A stretch of 64,000 nt of DNA from Hypoxylon rubiginosum (Eukaryota > Ascomycota > Sordariomycetes > Xylariales > Hypoxylaceae): contig CADCXA010000025.1 in assembly GCA_902806565.1 (NCBI GenBank), positions 1,302,001 through 1,366,000 on the forward strand, read 5' to 3'. The notes below the pieces were generated by a model. That model had not been told where the DNA came from and searched no databases. It worked only from the letters and a program-made list of their open reading frames with translations. The position numbers and the translations under genes were made by a program. Positions 1 to 15,700 of the stretch are shown here, in pieces (within the stretch, counting starts at the first letter, position 1; the number at the start of each line of letters is the position of its first letter).

Positions 1-3000
1 TATTAAAATTTTAAGTTAAATAAAATAAAAAATAAAATCTTTATATTAAATATTACGTTTTTTTATTTCGTTAATAAAATTAATTTAATTTTAAAGTAAA
101 TAAAAAATAAAATAAAAGTTAAATAAATAAATTAATTTTAAATAACGAAAATTTAAAATTCGTAAAAAAAAAAATAAATAAAATGTTTTAAATAAGGTTT
201 TTTAATTATATATTAATTATATATTATATATTTATAAATTCCTAGTTATAATATTAAATATAAACGTGGTTATTTTCCTTTATTTTTTTAAATTAATAAT
301 TATTTTGCTTTTATATTAATTAGCGTAATTTAAAGCTAATAAACGTTTTAAAATCTAATATAATAATATATTTTTTTTTTGTTTTTTTAAGGAAATAAAC
401 CTTAATTTATTATAATTAAAAAGCCTTATTTTTAAAAATAATTTTATTTTTTAAAATAGTTTTAATAGTTTATTATTTTATTTTATTGTTAATTAAAATA
501 TGTTTATTTTAATATAAATTATTTTAATAAGTTTTTATATTATTATTTTTAATAGTTAAGCTTATTATTTTTTAATTTATAAAGTAGTTAAATACTTTGG
601 TATTTTTTTTTTATTATAAAAAATAACATTTTTATTTTAATTAAATTATTTATTATTTAGTTTTATAGTTTAAAAATTATTAAAAAAGTTATTAAATTTT
701 TAGTATTTTTATTTATTTTTTATAAAAAGCTTAAGCTGGTTTTTTAAAAATATAATTCTTAGGATAATATTACTTAATTTATAAATATTATATTTATTTT
801 TTTTATAAACTTAATTAATTAAATAAAGTTTTAATTAATTATAATAAAGTTTATTTTTATTTAAAATATTAATATAATAAAAAGTGTTAAATAAAAATAT
901 AAGATTATTTTTTTATAATATTATATTTTTGGTTTATTTTATATATTTTTTATTTTTTTATTTAATTACCTTTTTTTTTTTCTTTTTAAAAATAACGATT
1001 AATTTTTAAAAATCTTTTTTTTTTTTTTATAAAAATCTTATTTAAATTATTAAAAACTTCTCGCGATTTTTTATTTTATTTTATTTAAATACTTACTATA
1101 TAAAAATTATAACTTTAATAAGTATTATAACTTTTTATTTATATATAATTTTATATAAAAAGATTTTATTAAGTTTAATTAATATTTAATTAATTTAAAT
1201 AATTTTAAATAAACGTAATACCTAGTTTTTATTATTTTTATTTAAGGTTTAAAAAAATCTTTTAGTAATTTTTTTATAATTAATTTTTATTTAATTTTAT
1301 ACTTTAAAATAATAAAAAAAGCCTATTTTTCTTTTTATTTTTATTTTTAAATAAACGTTTTTAAAAACTTTTTTAAACTTTAAGTTTTTATTATATTTTA
1401 TTAATAAAAAAGTCCTGTAATTAAAAATAATTTTTTTTTAAATAAAATTAATTATAATTTTTATTTTAACATTAAAAATAACTTTTATTTTAAGCTAGTT
1501 ATTAACTTTTTCTTTTATTTTTATAATAACTTTTTTTTTTTAATTATAAAATATATATTATATATTAATAATTTATATAATAAAAAAATTACTTAGTTTA
1601 TTATATAAATTTAATTTATAAGGTTTAATAATTTAAAACTTTTAGTAATTAAAATATATAAAAATAACTTAGGTTATATTTAAATTTATTTTTTTTTAAT
1701 AATATATATTTTTTATTTTATTAATTATAAAGTTATATATTTTATAATTATATTTAATATAACTTTTTTAAATAATTAATTTTTTTTATAAAAATAAATT
1801 AATAATTTATTACTAGTAAAACTTTTTTTTAGGTTTTTTTTATAAGATATTTTTAGTTATTATATATTAGAATATTTTATTTTAAAATCTCGTTTTAATA
1901 TATTAATTTTTTATTATTTTTTTATTTTTTAAGCGAGGAAAATAAATAAAAATACTTAAATATTTTACGATTTCCTGGAATTTATTACTTTAATTTTTTA
2001 GTAATTATAATAAAAAATATTCGGTATTAAAAAAAGCTGGAAAAATTAAGGTAATTTAAATAAAGTAAATTTAATTATTAATATATTTACTAATATCGCT
2101 TTTTTATTAATTATTTTTTTTATTTAAAAGGTTTTTTTTTTTACGAAATAAAAAGTTAATTATTATATTAAATTTACCAGGTATATATTTAATTTTAAAA
2201 TTAAATAATTTAATATAAATAATCTATTAAATTAATTTTACTTTTAATAAACTTGTAAATTTGTTATTTAATTAAGCGATTAATGTTTTTACGTTTATTT
2301 ATAATAAAAAATAAATACTATAAAAGTGGATTTATAACTAATGGAAAAACTTTATAACGGTTAAAATTTTAAGTTTTAAAACATTATAATTTTTTTTTAT
2401 TTCACGTTATATATTTAACTTATATTTTAAAAAATAAAAAATATTTTAATTATTAAGTTATTTTAATACGTAGCTTTAACTATTTTTTAAGATATTTATT
2501 TACAAAATAATTAATTTTTTATAAATATAATTAAAATTAATAAAATATAAAACGTTATTTAATATATTTTTTAATATTTATATAGTTTATTCCTAGTTTT
2601 TTATTTATTTTTATAAAACGTTTTTTTAAAATAACTTTATTAAAAACATAGTAATTAAAACGTATAGTTTAACTTAAAGTTTAAAATAAATAATAACACT
2701 AATAAAAGATTTAATATTTTTTACGTTTTTATAAGAATTTTATTTTTATATTTTAAAAGTTTTTAATAAAATTAATTTTCTTTTATAAATATTATAAATA
2801 TATTTTATAATTTTTATTATTAAATAATAGAATTTTAACTTTTTTTTATTTATTATTACGTTAATAAGTTTAAAATTTAATAAAATAATATTAATGTTTT
2901 TTATATATTTAAAAATAAAACATTATATTTTAAAATAAACTTTTTAATTTTTATATTAAATAGTTAATTTTTTAACTTTTATATTATTAAAAAAAAACTT

Positions 3001-6000
3001 ATATTTATTTAATATAAAGTTATAAAATATTTAAATAACTATTTTTAAAAAATAAGTAATTAAGTTTATTACTTTTTATAATAATATTATTATTTTTATT
3101 AGTTTAATTAATATAATAAAAACTATTAACTATTTATTAAAAAAGTTTAATTTTATTTAATTATATTTTAAAAACTAATTTATTATAAATAAAACTTAAT
3201 ATATTATAAATTTTATAAAAAACTTCTTATAATTTTTTAGTAAAAAAACATTTTAAATTATTTTTTTATTAAACTTAATATAAAAATTAATTAGTTTAAA
3301 AAATCTATTTTTCTTTTTAATAATAAATTAAACGTTTTAATATAAGTTATAGTTTTTTTATAAAATATTGTTTTTTAAGCGCTTTTTTAAAATTTAAATA
3401 ACTTTATTTTTAAAAAAAATAAAAATCAAGATATTTTTAATTTATTATATAAAATATAAAACAATTTTAATTATATAATTAAACGTTATATTTTTTTTTA
3501 CACGATTAATTTTATTAAAATTTTAAATTAAAGTTATTTTTTTTTTATAAAATATTTTAATAAAAATATCCTTTTTAATATTAATTATCTTAAAAATTTT
3601 TAACTTTTTTTTAATTATTTTAAGTTTATTAAATTTTAAATGTTTACTATAAAACTAAGTTATAAATTTAAGGTAAATATTTTTATAAAAACTTTTTTTA
3701 TAAAACATTAAAAAGTTTTTAACTTGGTTTTATATTAATTAAAAAAACTTTTTTTTTTAATTAAATAATTTTAATAATACGGATTTATTAATAAAAATAT
3801 TATTAATAAAATTAATTTTTAAAGCTTTAAGTTTATATATAATATTAATAAAAATTAAGTTGAAATTAACTTTTATTTTATATTAACTTTAGTTTTTATT
3901 TTTTTTTATTTTTTTAATAACTTTTTAAATAATAATTTTTATAGTTTTAAAGAAATTATTATTTATTAATATATAAAAAATTATTTTGTTTTTATTAAAA
4001 CCGTATTTAAAGGTATTTATTAAACTAATTTATATATTATTATAAAAATTATTAAAAAAGTTAAAAAAATCTATTTTATTAATTAACGTTAATAATATTT
4101 ATAAATTTATTTTATAAAATAAAACGCTTTTTTTTTTATTATTATTTATTTTTTTTATTATAAGTTTTTTATAGCTATTAATATAATTTTAGTTATTAAT
4201 AACTAGTAATTTTCCAGGATAAGTTTTAGTTATATTAATTTTTTTATTTATTTTTTATTTAGTTAATTAAATATTAATAGTATTTTTATTAACGTTTTTT
4301 TAAAAATTAAATTACTTATTATTTTAAAGTTTTTATAATAAAAACTTATTTTTATAAAAAAAATAAAATTTAATTTTAATAATAATTTAAATAATATAAA
4401 AGTGTTTTTTATAATATAAATTAAATATTATAAAAACTAGTTTTTAATTTAAATAAAACTTTTTATAACTTTTATAGCTTTTATAAAAACGTGGGATTTA
4501 AATTTTAATTATATTAAGTAAATTTTAAATATTAAAAGCTTAAATTTCGTTATATAAAACTTAGCGATTAAATTAAATTACGTTTTTATATTAACCACCA
4601 CAACTATTTTATTCTTATTTTTATATGGTTTTATTTTAATTAAAAGTTAAAATAAAAATTAAATATATATAATTAAGTTATAATAAATAAGATTCTTTTA
4701 TACGTAAAAAAAATCTATATAAAAAAATAATAATAAAAACTTTTTTTTATTAATTAAATTAACTTAAATAAGGTTTTTTTAAATTTTAAGTTTTAAGTTT
4801 ATTTTATTTATATTAATAAAATCTTTTTTATATTTTTTAATAATAAACTTAATAATATATATAAAAATAAAATAAATTTATAATTTATTTAATATGTTTT
4901 TAAATAAACTTATAAATCCCGGTATTATTTAAATTATTTCTTTTTAAATAATTAAGAATTATTTATTTAAATTAATTATAATTTTTTTAAGTTAGAATTT
5001 TTAAACTTTATAATTAAAAAAAGCGTTAACTTCGATAAATCTTAAGCCTTTAATAAAATTAATAACTTTTAAAAACTTTTATAAAACTTTTTTAACGTTA
5101 TTATTTTTACTTTTAATATTAATATTAATAAGGTTTTTTTTAAAACCCATTTTTTATTTAATGTTAAAAATCTAGCTAGGGTTTTTTATTTGAAAAATTA
5201 TATATATTTTAACTTAATTAAAATTCTTTTATATTTATTTTTTATAATAATAAACATATATATTTAAATCATTAAAAATTAAATTATTATTTAAGTTTAA
5301 AATAAAATTAACATTTAAATAAAAAATATTAATTTAGTTTAATTTTTTTTATAAATAAAACCTTTATAACTTTTTTTTTTATTTATTTATTTATATTTTA
5401 TAAAAGATTTTAATTTATATTTAATAATATTTTATATAATAAATAATTAAATTACCATTTAAATTATATTTTTTAATATAACTAAAAATATTTTTTTTAA
5501 TAAAAACTTTTTAATAATATACTTTAATAATAATATATCTAAAAATCAAAATATTTATAAATTTTATATTTTTTATTATTTTTTTTAAAATATATTTTTT
5601 ACTTATATAATTATAATATAAAATATTATTATTATTTAAATATTTAACTATTTTATAACTTATTATAAAATAAAAAATATCTCTATAAAAATAATAATTT
5701 TAAAAGTTATAATTTAATTTTAAGTTTATATATTTTAAATTAAACATTTATTAATAATTTAATAAAATTTAACTAGTTAATAATTTAATTTAATTAATTT
5801 ATAAGTTAAAAAAAAAACCTTTTATATTTAATATATTAATTAATATAATAACTTTAATTTAATATAAATTTTAATTATTAAAATAAAGGTTAAAATTATA
5901 AAGCTTATTTTTTATATTTTTAATTTTTTTTTTTAAATTAATATTTTAAATTTTTATTTTAAAAAATTATTTAACAAGCTTATTAATTTTATTAATTAAA

Positions 6001-7684
6001 AGTGGTAAAAATAAGCTTTTTTTTATAGTAAATTTTAATAAAATTTAAATATTAATTTTAATTTTTTAAGTTTTTTAATTAATAATATTATTATTATTTT
6101 TATTATTTAAATTATATTTAACATAATTAATAATAATTTTATTTTTATTTATATTAAAAATCTATAAGTAAAAGTTTATTTATTTAGTTATTATTTTCCG
6201 GAAGTTTTTAAAATTTATAACTTTTAAATTATTAAAACTTTTTTTAGTATAAATAATTAACTATTTTTTAATAATTAAAAATAAAAACTTTTATAATATA
6301 TAAAAATAAATATTATTATTAATTAACTTATTTTATAATTTAACTTTAAATATAATAACTTTATAATTAAAAATTAAACTATTAATTATTTTAAAGAAAT
6401 TTATATTTTTTATTTTTTTCTTTAAAACGTTAATTTAATTTTAGATTATTAGGCGTTATTTTAAGTTAATAACGTTAAAAACTTTTTTAAACTTATTTTT
6501 TATTTTTTTTTAAATAATATATTTAAAAATTAAGGCCTTAATTTTACGTTTAATTTTTAAGAAAAATATAAACTTAAAAACTTTAAAAATCTTAAATTAA
6601 TCGGTATATTTAAATTAAATAAAATATTAATTAAAACTAAATAACTATTAAAATATATAAAATCTATTAAATTAAATATTTTTTTATTACTTTAAATTTA
6701 TAATAAAAAAAATAAATATAAATATATTTTTATATAACTTTTTTTTTAACTTATAATTTTTAAATTATTAATAGTTATATTAATAATTATAATTAAATTT
6801 ATATTATTTAAAATAATAAAACTAAAAGTTAATATAGTTATTAAAATAAAACTACTTTAAAATATAATAAAAAAAAAATATTAAATAAGGGTTATTTTTA
6901 AATAAAATTAATATTATAATTAATTTTAATTAATTTTTTAAAAATATTTTTAAGGCTTTAACTTTTTATATTAATAATAATAAAATTAATAAAATTTATA
7001 TTTAATTTTAAAATACTTAATAAATACTTAAAAAAACTTCTTTTAAAAAAAACAAATAAAAAAATAAGTAATAAATAATTTATTAATTATAAAAAAAAAC
7101 TATTAAATAAAAAATCTCGTTCTAAAAATATATATAAGATCTTTTAAATAACTTTTTTTTAATTTCATTTTTACACTTTTTAATAAGCTTTTTTTAAAAA
7201 TATAATATATTATTTTTAAAATTTATATTTTTTAAAATATTAATTAAGTTACTAATTAAGTTACTAATAAATAATAATATTTTTTATAAAAATATTACTG
7301 CTAGTTTAAGTAAAAATCTTATTATTAAAATAATAAATTAAATTAATAAAATAAGTTTTATAAATATTTTTAAAGAATTTGTTTTTTTAAAATATAAAAT
7401 TTTTTTATTAGTTTCACTTAATATTTAATTAAATTAAAAATAATTTAATTTATAAAATTAAAATTCCTAGTGTTTTAAATAAGTTTTTTTTTTTAAAATA
7501 TATTAGTATATATTTTTACATTAATATTTATAATATTAACTAAGGTTTTTTAATTTTATATTTTATAATATATAATTATTTAAATAATTATTTTAAATGT
7601 AAATTTAAATTTTTAAGGATTTTAATATCTTGGTTTTATTATTAAATATTTAAATTTTAATTTATTAAGTTTTTAAGTTTTAAA

Positions 7685-7872
7685 TTTTATTATTAGGTTT
7701 TATTACTAGGTTTTATTATTAAATTTTATTATTAAATTTTATTATTAAATTTTATTACTAAGTTTTATTATTAAATTTTAATATTTAATTTTATTATTAG
7801 GTTTTATTATTAAGTTTTATTATTAAATTTTATTATTAAATTTTATTATTAGGTTTTATTATTAAATTTTAT
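7685..7872. repeat. 13-bp minisatellite in the AT-rich block
   Basis: About fourteen tandem copies of a 13-base unit of the form TTTTATTATTAAA. Variants contain AGG instead of AAA or ACT instead of ATT. The copies differ mainly by G/A and C/T changes, so the original unit probably contained G and C and was later mutated by RIP. Confidence 0.75.
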
Positions 7873-9448
7873 AATTTTAATCTTTAGATTTTTAATCTTT
7901 AAATTCTTAATTATAATATTTTAATAATTAAAATAAATACTTTAACTTAAAGTTTTTAATTATAATTTTATTTAAAATAATATTTAATTAAATTTCTTAT
8001 ATTTAATAAATTTTATAAATTTTAGTTATTTTATAATATTAAAAACAATTTATTTATTAATTTAATAATTTAATTAACGTAAATTTATAATAATTAATAT
8101 AAAATAACTTAATTTACATTAAAATTTTAAACTTAAAACTTTTTTTAAAATATTAAGCTCCGTTAAATATATAAGCTTTAATTTATAATAAAACTTTTTA
8201 AAATTAATAATAATTTTTTAATAAAATATAAAATAAAGTTCTTAAAATTTTTTATTAATTAGGTTAAAATTAATATAATTTTTTTAAAACTAAGGTTATA
8301 AATTTAAATTTTATAATAATTACTAATTATAATAAAGTTTTATTTTTATATTAATAATTTTTAATTTAAATAATAATTATATTATTATTTATTTTAAATT
8401 ATATTTAATTTAAAAAATAACTTAAAAAACATTTTAATTAATATATTTAAAATATTTTATAAAAAAGTATATATTTTTATAATATATAATTATTTAATTA
8501 TATAAAAGGTTTTATAAGTTTTTTAAAAAAAAAAATAAAAAGAATTTAGTTATAAAATAATTACGTAACTTTTTATAAAATATAAATCGCTATATCTTAT
8601 TATAATATTAAGATTTATTATTTTTATATTTTTTATAAAAGTTATATAAATATAAGTTATATATTTAAATATTATAATTAATTTTAAATATTATATATAT
8701 ATATTTATATTAATTATTTTTATTATAATTAATATATTATATTTAGTAATTTTTTTTTAAAAATATTAGTTTTTTTTTTATAAAAACGTATTTAAGTAAT
8801 AAAAAAATATATATATTAATAACTTATTTAATTATATTAATTTTAAACTTAATTTTAACTATAATTATTACGCTTTTATATTATAATTAATAAAGTTAAA
8901 AAATAATTATATTATATTTAAAATTATAAATTTTTAATTATTAGTTAATTAAATATATATATATATTATAAAAAATTTACTAGATATTATTTATATTTTT
9001 TTTTTTAACTATATGTTTTTTTATTAAAACTTTTATTACGTTTAAAATAAAAATTATATTATTATTTATTTAAAACTAAACTTTAAATAAAAAAATAAAC
9101 TTTATTTAATATTATATATTTTTTAATTATTAATTAAGTATTATAATATAAATATTAAAATATATATATTATTTTATAATTGTTTTTTTTATTTAATTTT
9201 TTATATTTTAATTAAATTTTTATTTATTTATTTCGCTTAGGTTTTATTTATTAAAAAAATAATTAAAATATTTAATAATAATATTTTTTATTAAAAATAT
9301 TTTATTATTTTTTTTAAATATAAGGTTTTTATAATAAATAATTTATATAATAAATAATAATAATAAAATAACTTTTTAATTTTAAAGTAAAAATTATTAA
9401 TATTAAAAAAGCTAGTTAAAAATATAACGTTAATAAAATCTTATAAAA

Positions 9449-9544
9449 TATAAGTAAAATTAAAGAAAAAAATATAAGCGAAATTAAAAAAAAAAATATA
9501 AATAAAACTAAAAAAAAAAACGCAAGTAAAGCTAAAAAAAAAAT
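9449..9544. repeat. Four 24-bp tandem units
   Basis: Four consecutive 24-base units start at 9449, 9473, 9497 and 9521. Each has the pattern TATAAGTAAAATTAAAG followed by an A run. The last copy keeps CGCAAG where the others have TATAAG or TATAAA, again transition differences. Twenty-four bases equal eight codons, so this could be the relic of a lysine-rich protein repeat, but no flanking coding frame survives. Confidence 0.7.
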
Positions 9545-9694
9545 AATATTAAATATTTAAATAAACGTTTAATTTATTTAATATATATTAAATAAATAAA
9601 GTTTAATAATAATAATAATTTTAAGTATTTTTTTTAAAAGTATTATTATAAAAAATTAATATTTTTAATATATATTAAATAATTTAAACTTATT

Positions 9695-9762
9695 AATAAT
9701 AATAATAATAATAATAATAAAAATAATAATAATAATAACGGTAATAATAATAATAATAATGT
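9695..9762. repeat. AAT trinucleotide microsatellite
   Basis: A run of AAT/TAA units, interrupted by AAA and by a single ACGGT segment, lies inside the AT-rich block. It is a simple-sequence repeat and no function is implied. Confidence 0.85.
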
Positions 9763-12700
9763 CGATTTTTTTTTTTTTAGTAACTTAAATAATAACTTTT
9801 AGTTTAATTAAAAAAAAAAACTAAGTTTAATTTTTTATATTTAAATATTAAAATTAAATTTATATTATTTTATTTGTTTATTAATTTTAATTTTATTTTA
9901 AAATTATTTATATTTATATTTAACTTAATAAATAATAATAATTAAAGTTTAAATTATTATAAAAATTATTTTATTTTAATTATTTTTTATATAGCTTTTA
10001 TTAATATAAGACTTTTTATTAATTTTAAAATTAATTATAAAATCGTTTTTAAGCGCGCTTATAATAATTATATTTATTAAAAGATTTAATTTTTTTTAAT
10101 ATCTTATTTATAAAAAGTTAGGTTTTTTTTAATATATTATAATTAAAAAAATTAGATTTTTTTTTATATATTATTTTTTTATATATATAATTTATAATAT
10201 CTTTTAAATAAACGTTTTTATAAAAATAATACTTTATAAAATATATATATATAAATAAAAAAAAAATAATTTAATAAATTAGTTTATTATTTTATATATT
10301 ATTTAATAAAGATTTTAAATTAATATTTTTTTATATTTTTAAAATATAAAACCTTTTTTTATATTATAATTTTATAATATAAAATTAAAAACGTTTAATT
10401 AAATAATTTTTACTTATTTAAAGTTTATTTTTAATGTTAATTAATTTTATAATTATAATTTATTTAAAACCTTTATTTTTTTTATTATTTTATATATATT
10501 TTAAATTAGTTTATTTTTAATATATAATATATATTTAATTATTATATGTTTTTTTAAATTATTATTAAAACGTGATTTATATAATATTAATTTTAAATTA
10601 TTTAATATTTTTTTTACTTATTTAATTTAAATAACTATTTAGTTTAAATTTTTAAATTTTATAAATTTTTATAATTATTTTTAATTAATATTATTTAAAT
10701 TTATATAATTTATAAATTTTTTTTTTAATTTATAAGGAATATTTTTTAAGGGATTTTATTAACTTTAAAAAACCTTTTAATTTTATTTTAACTTTTTTAT
10801 ATTATAAAAATAATATTTATAATAACTGTTATTATTAAATTAAAAAAATAATTTTACAGCTTTATAAATTAAAATAATAATAATTAATACGTTAGCTTTT
10901 ATTTATTAAACTTATTATTTTATAATATAAATTATTTTAACTTTTTTAAGCTTAATTAAAAATAAATATTAACTTTAAATTAAAATAAGTTAAATTATTT
11001 TTTAGTTTTATTTTATACGTTTAAAATTTTTTATTATATTAATAAAAATAATAATTATTTTATATTAAAAAATAATAAAAATTTAATTAAATATATATAA
11101 TAAGTTTTAATTAAAATTAAAAAAATAAAAGTAAATAATATTATAATTTTAATATTTAATAATTTATATATATATTAAACTTTATTATTTTTTTAAATAA
11201 ATATTTTATTAATAATTTAATAACTTATTATTAAATAAACTTTTTTATTAAATATATAATATAAAAACTAAATTTATTATTATAAAAAAATTAAATTAAA
11301 TAAAACGTTAATTATTAATTATAAAAATAAATTTATATTAGTTTTTTTTAATTAACTTAAAGATTTTAATTATTATTAGTTATTTATATATAAATATATA
11401 ATATTATTTTATTTTTAAAGTAAAATTATATTAATTATAAAATAAATAATAATAAATTTTAATATTATTTTATTTTATTTAATTATTTTAATAATATATA
11501 TATTAATTATTATTATAATAATATTAAAAGTAGATATTTTTATTAATTTAATATATAATATATAAATATTAATAAACTTAAATAATAACAGTTAATTTTT
11601 TTAATAACTATTAATAAATATATTAAAATAAATAATGTATTAATTAATATTTTTATATTAATTTTAATTTTTTTTAACGTAATTTTTTACTATTAATAAT
11701 TAAAAAAAATATAAAGCCCACGGCGAAATAAAAGTTAATTAACACTTATTTATTTAAAATAATTAAAGTAATTTATAATTTATTATTTTAATTATTTAAT
11801 ATAATAAAAAAAATAAAACAATTAAAATATAATAAGATTTTTTATTTTAAAAAATAAAAATAAGTTAAATAATTAATTAAAAGCGTTTTATATATATATT
11901 AAATATAATATTATTTATAGTATTTTTTTTTAATTATTTATTAATTTTTATAAAACTTTAAAATATATAATATTTAATAGTTTATTAAATTTTACTTTTA
12001 ATATTTTTAAGATTTTTAACTTTTAAATAAACTTAATTTTTAATATAATTATATAAAATTATTTATATATAAATATAAAAATCTTTTAATTAATATTAAT
12101 TATATTAAAAGATTATTTTTATAACTTATTTATAATTATAATAAAATAAACTAATATTAAAAATTATTATTTAAATTATATAAATAATTGGTTTTTATTA
12201 TTTTAAATTAATTTAACTTTTAATAAAATATATTTTATTTTATTAAATAACCCGTTAAAAATCTTAGTTTTTATATTATATTTATTAAATTAAATTATAA
12301 CTATTTAAATATTATTATAAAAGTTTTAATTAAAATTTAAATTATATAATATTATAATAAAAAAACTAACTTTTAATTTTAATTTAACTAGTGGTATTTT
12401 TTTTAATTATAAAATTTAAATTATTTTAATTAGCGTTTTTTTAACTTATTAATTATTTATTTTAATAAATTTATTTATTAAAAAATATTTTTATTTTTTT
12501 TTAAAAATATTAAATAACAAGTTATTATTAATTTTTTATATAAATATATTATATATAAATAAAATAAACTTAAAAGTAAAAACATTTAAATTATATAATA
12601 TATTATTTAAAAAAATTTTTAAATAAATATAATTATAAAAGTTTTTAATATTATTAAATATTTTTATTATATTAAATAATAATATTAGTTTATTAGTTTT

Positions 12701-15700
12701 AAAGTTATAAAAAATTATTTAAAATTATTATAAAAACTTTATATTTTTTATATTATTTTATTAAACTTTTATATTTTTCGTTAAATATAGTTTTTAAAAC
12801 TTAAACTATAAAAATAAATTCTATAAATAAATATTAATAACTTATAATTTTAATTTTTTTTAATTATAAATAAGATTTATATAAAATCTTTTTTAAATAA
12901 AATAAACATTTTATTAAATAAAAATTAATTTTTTTATATATTATATAATATTTTATAAATTATTTTAAATATATATTTATATTATATAGTAACTTTATTT
13001 TAAATAATTAATAATATTTATTAAAAGAAATTTATTTTTATTAATTCTTTTTAAATATTATATATTAAATTATTATTTAAAGTAATAAAAATTTTAAATT
13101 ATAAATAAGTAATTTTTTTATTAAATAATAAAAACGTTATAATATTAAATAAAGTTATATATAATATAACTTTTTTTTTAATTAATAATAATAATAAAAC
13201 GTTAAATATAAAAAGGTTTTCTTAGTTTTAATTAAGTTTTATAAATAAAAATATATAAAAAAAAAATTTATTTAATAATTATTATAATAATATTATATAT
13301 AATATATTAATTATTATTTAATATTAAAAGCGTTTTATTATATAAGTTTATTTTAATGTTATAATTATAATTTAACTTTTTTTTAAATAAGTGATTAATA
13401 TAAATTTTTTTTTAATTAAATTAAAATAAAAAAAGGTTTATTTTATTTTAATTTTTTAAACTTATAGTAATTATTTTAATTAAATATAAATTATAATTTA
13501 AGTAAATAGTTTTAATTAAATTAAATAAGTTTTATATTTTATTAAATGTTTATATTAAATTATTATATATAAATTTTTAAAATTTATTTTAAATATAAAT
13601 TAAATTTTAAATATTATTTTTTTATAAAACATATATAAAAACAACTTTTAATTAATTACTAATTAAAGATATTTACGTTTTTTTAAAAAAATTCTCCTAG
13701 TAATTATTATTTTTTAAAATGTTTTAAATTTAATAAATATTTTAAAATATTAAATATTAAATATTATTATATTTTATTAAATTAAATTAACTTTTAGTTT
13801 TAAAAATTAAAATAAAAAGTATTTATAAATAAAATCTTTTATTAGTTTTTAAATAAATAAAATATATTTAATTAAGCTTTTTTATTATTTTTTACTTATA
13901 TTTTTTTTTTTTTTTTTTATATACTATTAAAATAAACATAAAAAATCCTAGTATAAAATATTTTAATTATTTTTATAAACCTTATTATATTTAAACTATA
14001 TTATAAAAGTTATATAATTTTATTTTAAGGCTTTTATTATTAACTTAAAATTATTTTTAATATAATATTTTATTTTATTTTTTTTTTTAAATAAATAACT
14101 AAAGGTTAAATAAATAAATATATATTATAAACTAGAAATTTTAAAAAGCGATATATTAATTTATACGGTTTAATAAAACAATTATATAAATATTTATTAA
14201 TTTTATTATAAAGTTAATTTTAATTTTAATTTTATTATAACAAAGTTTTTTTTTAATATAAATAAGTTATAATTTAATTATTATTTTTATAAATATATTT
14301 ATAAATATATTTAATTGTTTTTATAATAATATAAATTTTAATATTAATATACGCTTAATATTTTTAATTAAAAAAAAAGTTATATAATATTATTTAATTA
14401 TTATTTTATTTTATTAATTTTAAATAACTTAAAATTTTAATATATAGTTTTTATTTATATATTAAATATTTATTTAATTTAATTATAATTTTAAAGTAAA
14501 ATAACTTTAAAAAATTCTTAAAATAATAATTTTTAATTATATAAAATAACTTTAAATTTACCACGTTATAAAATTTATATATTATATTAAATAATATTAT
14601 TTATTATAAAACATTATTTAAATTAATATCGGTTCTTAGAATTTTAACTTATATAATATAGTTAATATTTATAGGTTTTATAAATTAATTATAATTTAAT
14701 AACAATAAAAAAACCAAGTAATATATATAAAATAAGTTTTTTTTTTAATATTTAATCGTTTAAATTATATTATAATATTTATTAAAATAGTTTTTTTTTA
14801 TAATATTATTTAAAAATATTTCTCGTTTTTAATTAAAAATATAAATATTAATATTAGGTTAATTATTTATAATTTAATTTAAAAAAAGTTTATTTTTTAT
14901 TTCTAGTTAATTTAAATTAATAGTAAAAATAATAAAAAAAGTTAGTTAATTTAAATAATAAATAATAATTATTAAATTTTAATAATAATAAAATATAATT
15001 TTTTTATTATTAATAAATAAAAACAATAAATATATATTATAATTAATATTAATTAAATTAATATCTTTAATTAAAATAATATTATAAAAATTATTTTAAA
15101 AAGCTTTTTATAAATTGTTTTATTTATATTTTAATTATTTTAAAATAACCTATTTTATAATAATTTAAATATTAATTAAATATTATTAAAAAAATTAATT
15201 AAATATAAATAAAACTAATATTTTTTATTTATAATTATATAAATAATATTAAAAATATTACCGTAAAAATAAGTTCTTTTTTTTATAATTTTTATTATAA
15301 AATTATATATTTAAATTATAACTAGTTTTTTTATATAATTATATTAATATATAAATAAATAATATATATATTAAATAACTTATAAAAATATATATATAAA
15401 AAAATAACGTTTTTTTTATAACGGTTTATTTAGTTAAAATAATTTTTTTTTATTATTAACTTTTTTTTTATAATATTTAAAATAATATTAATAATATTTT
15501 TAGTTTTTAAAAGGTTTTTATATTATTAATTTATATTTTTTTTAAAAATTATATTTAAATTAAGTTTTAATATAAACTAAATTATAAAACCATTTATATT
15601 TAAATTTTTTAAATTATCCGTAGCTTTTTATATTTATTTTTAAGTTATAATATATTTTTTAATATATAAATTATTTATATAGATTTTTTTAAAAAACTAT

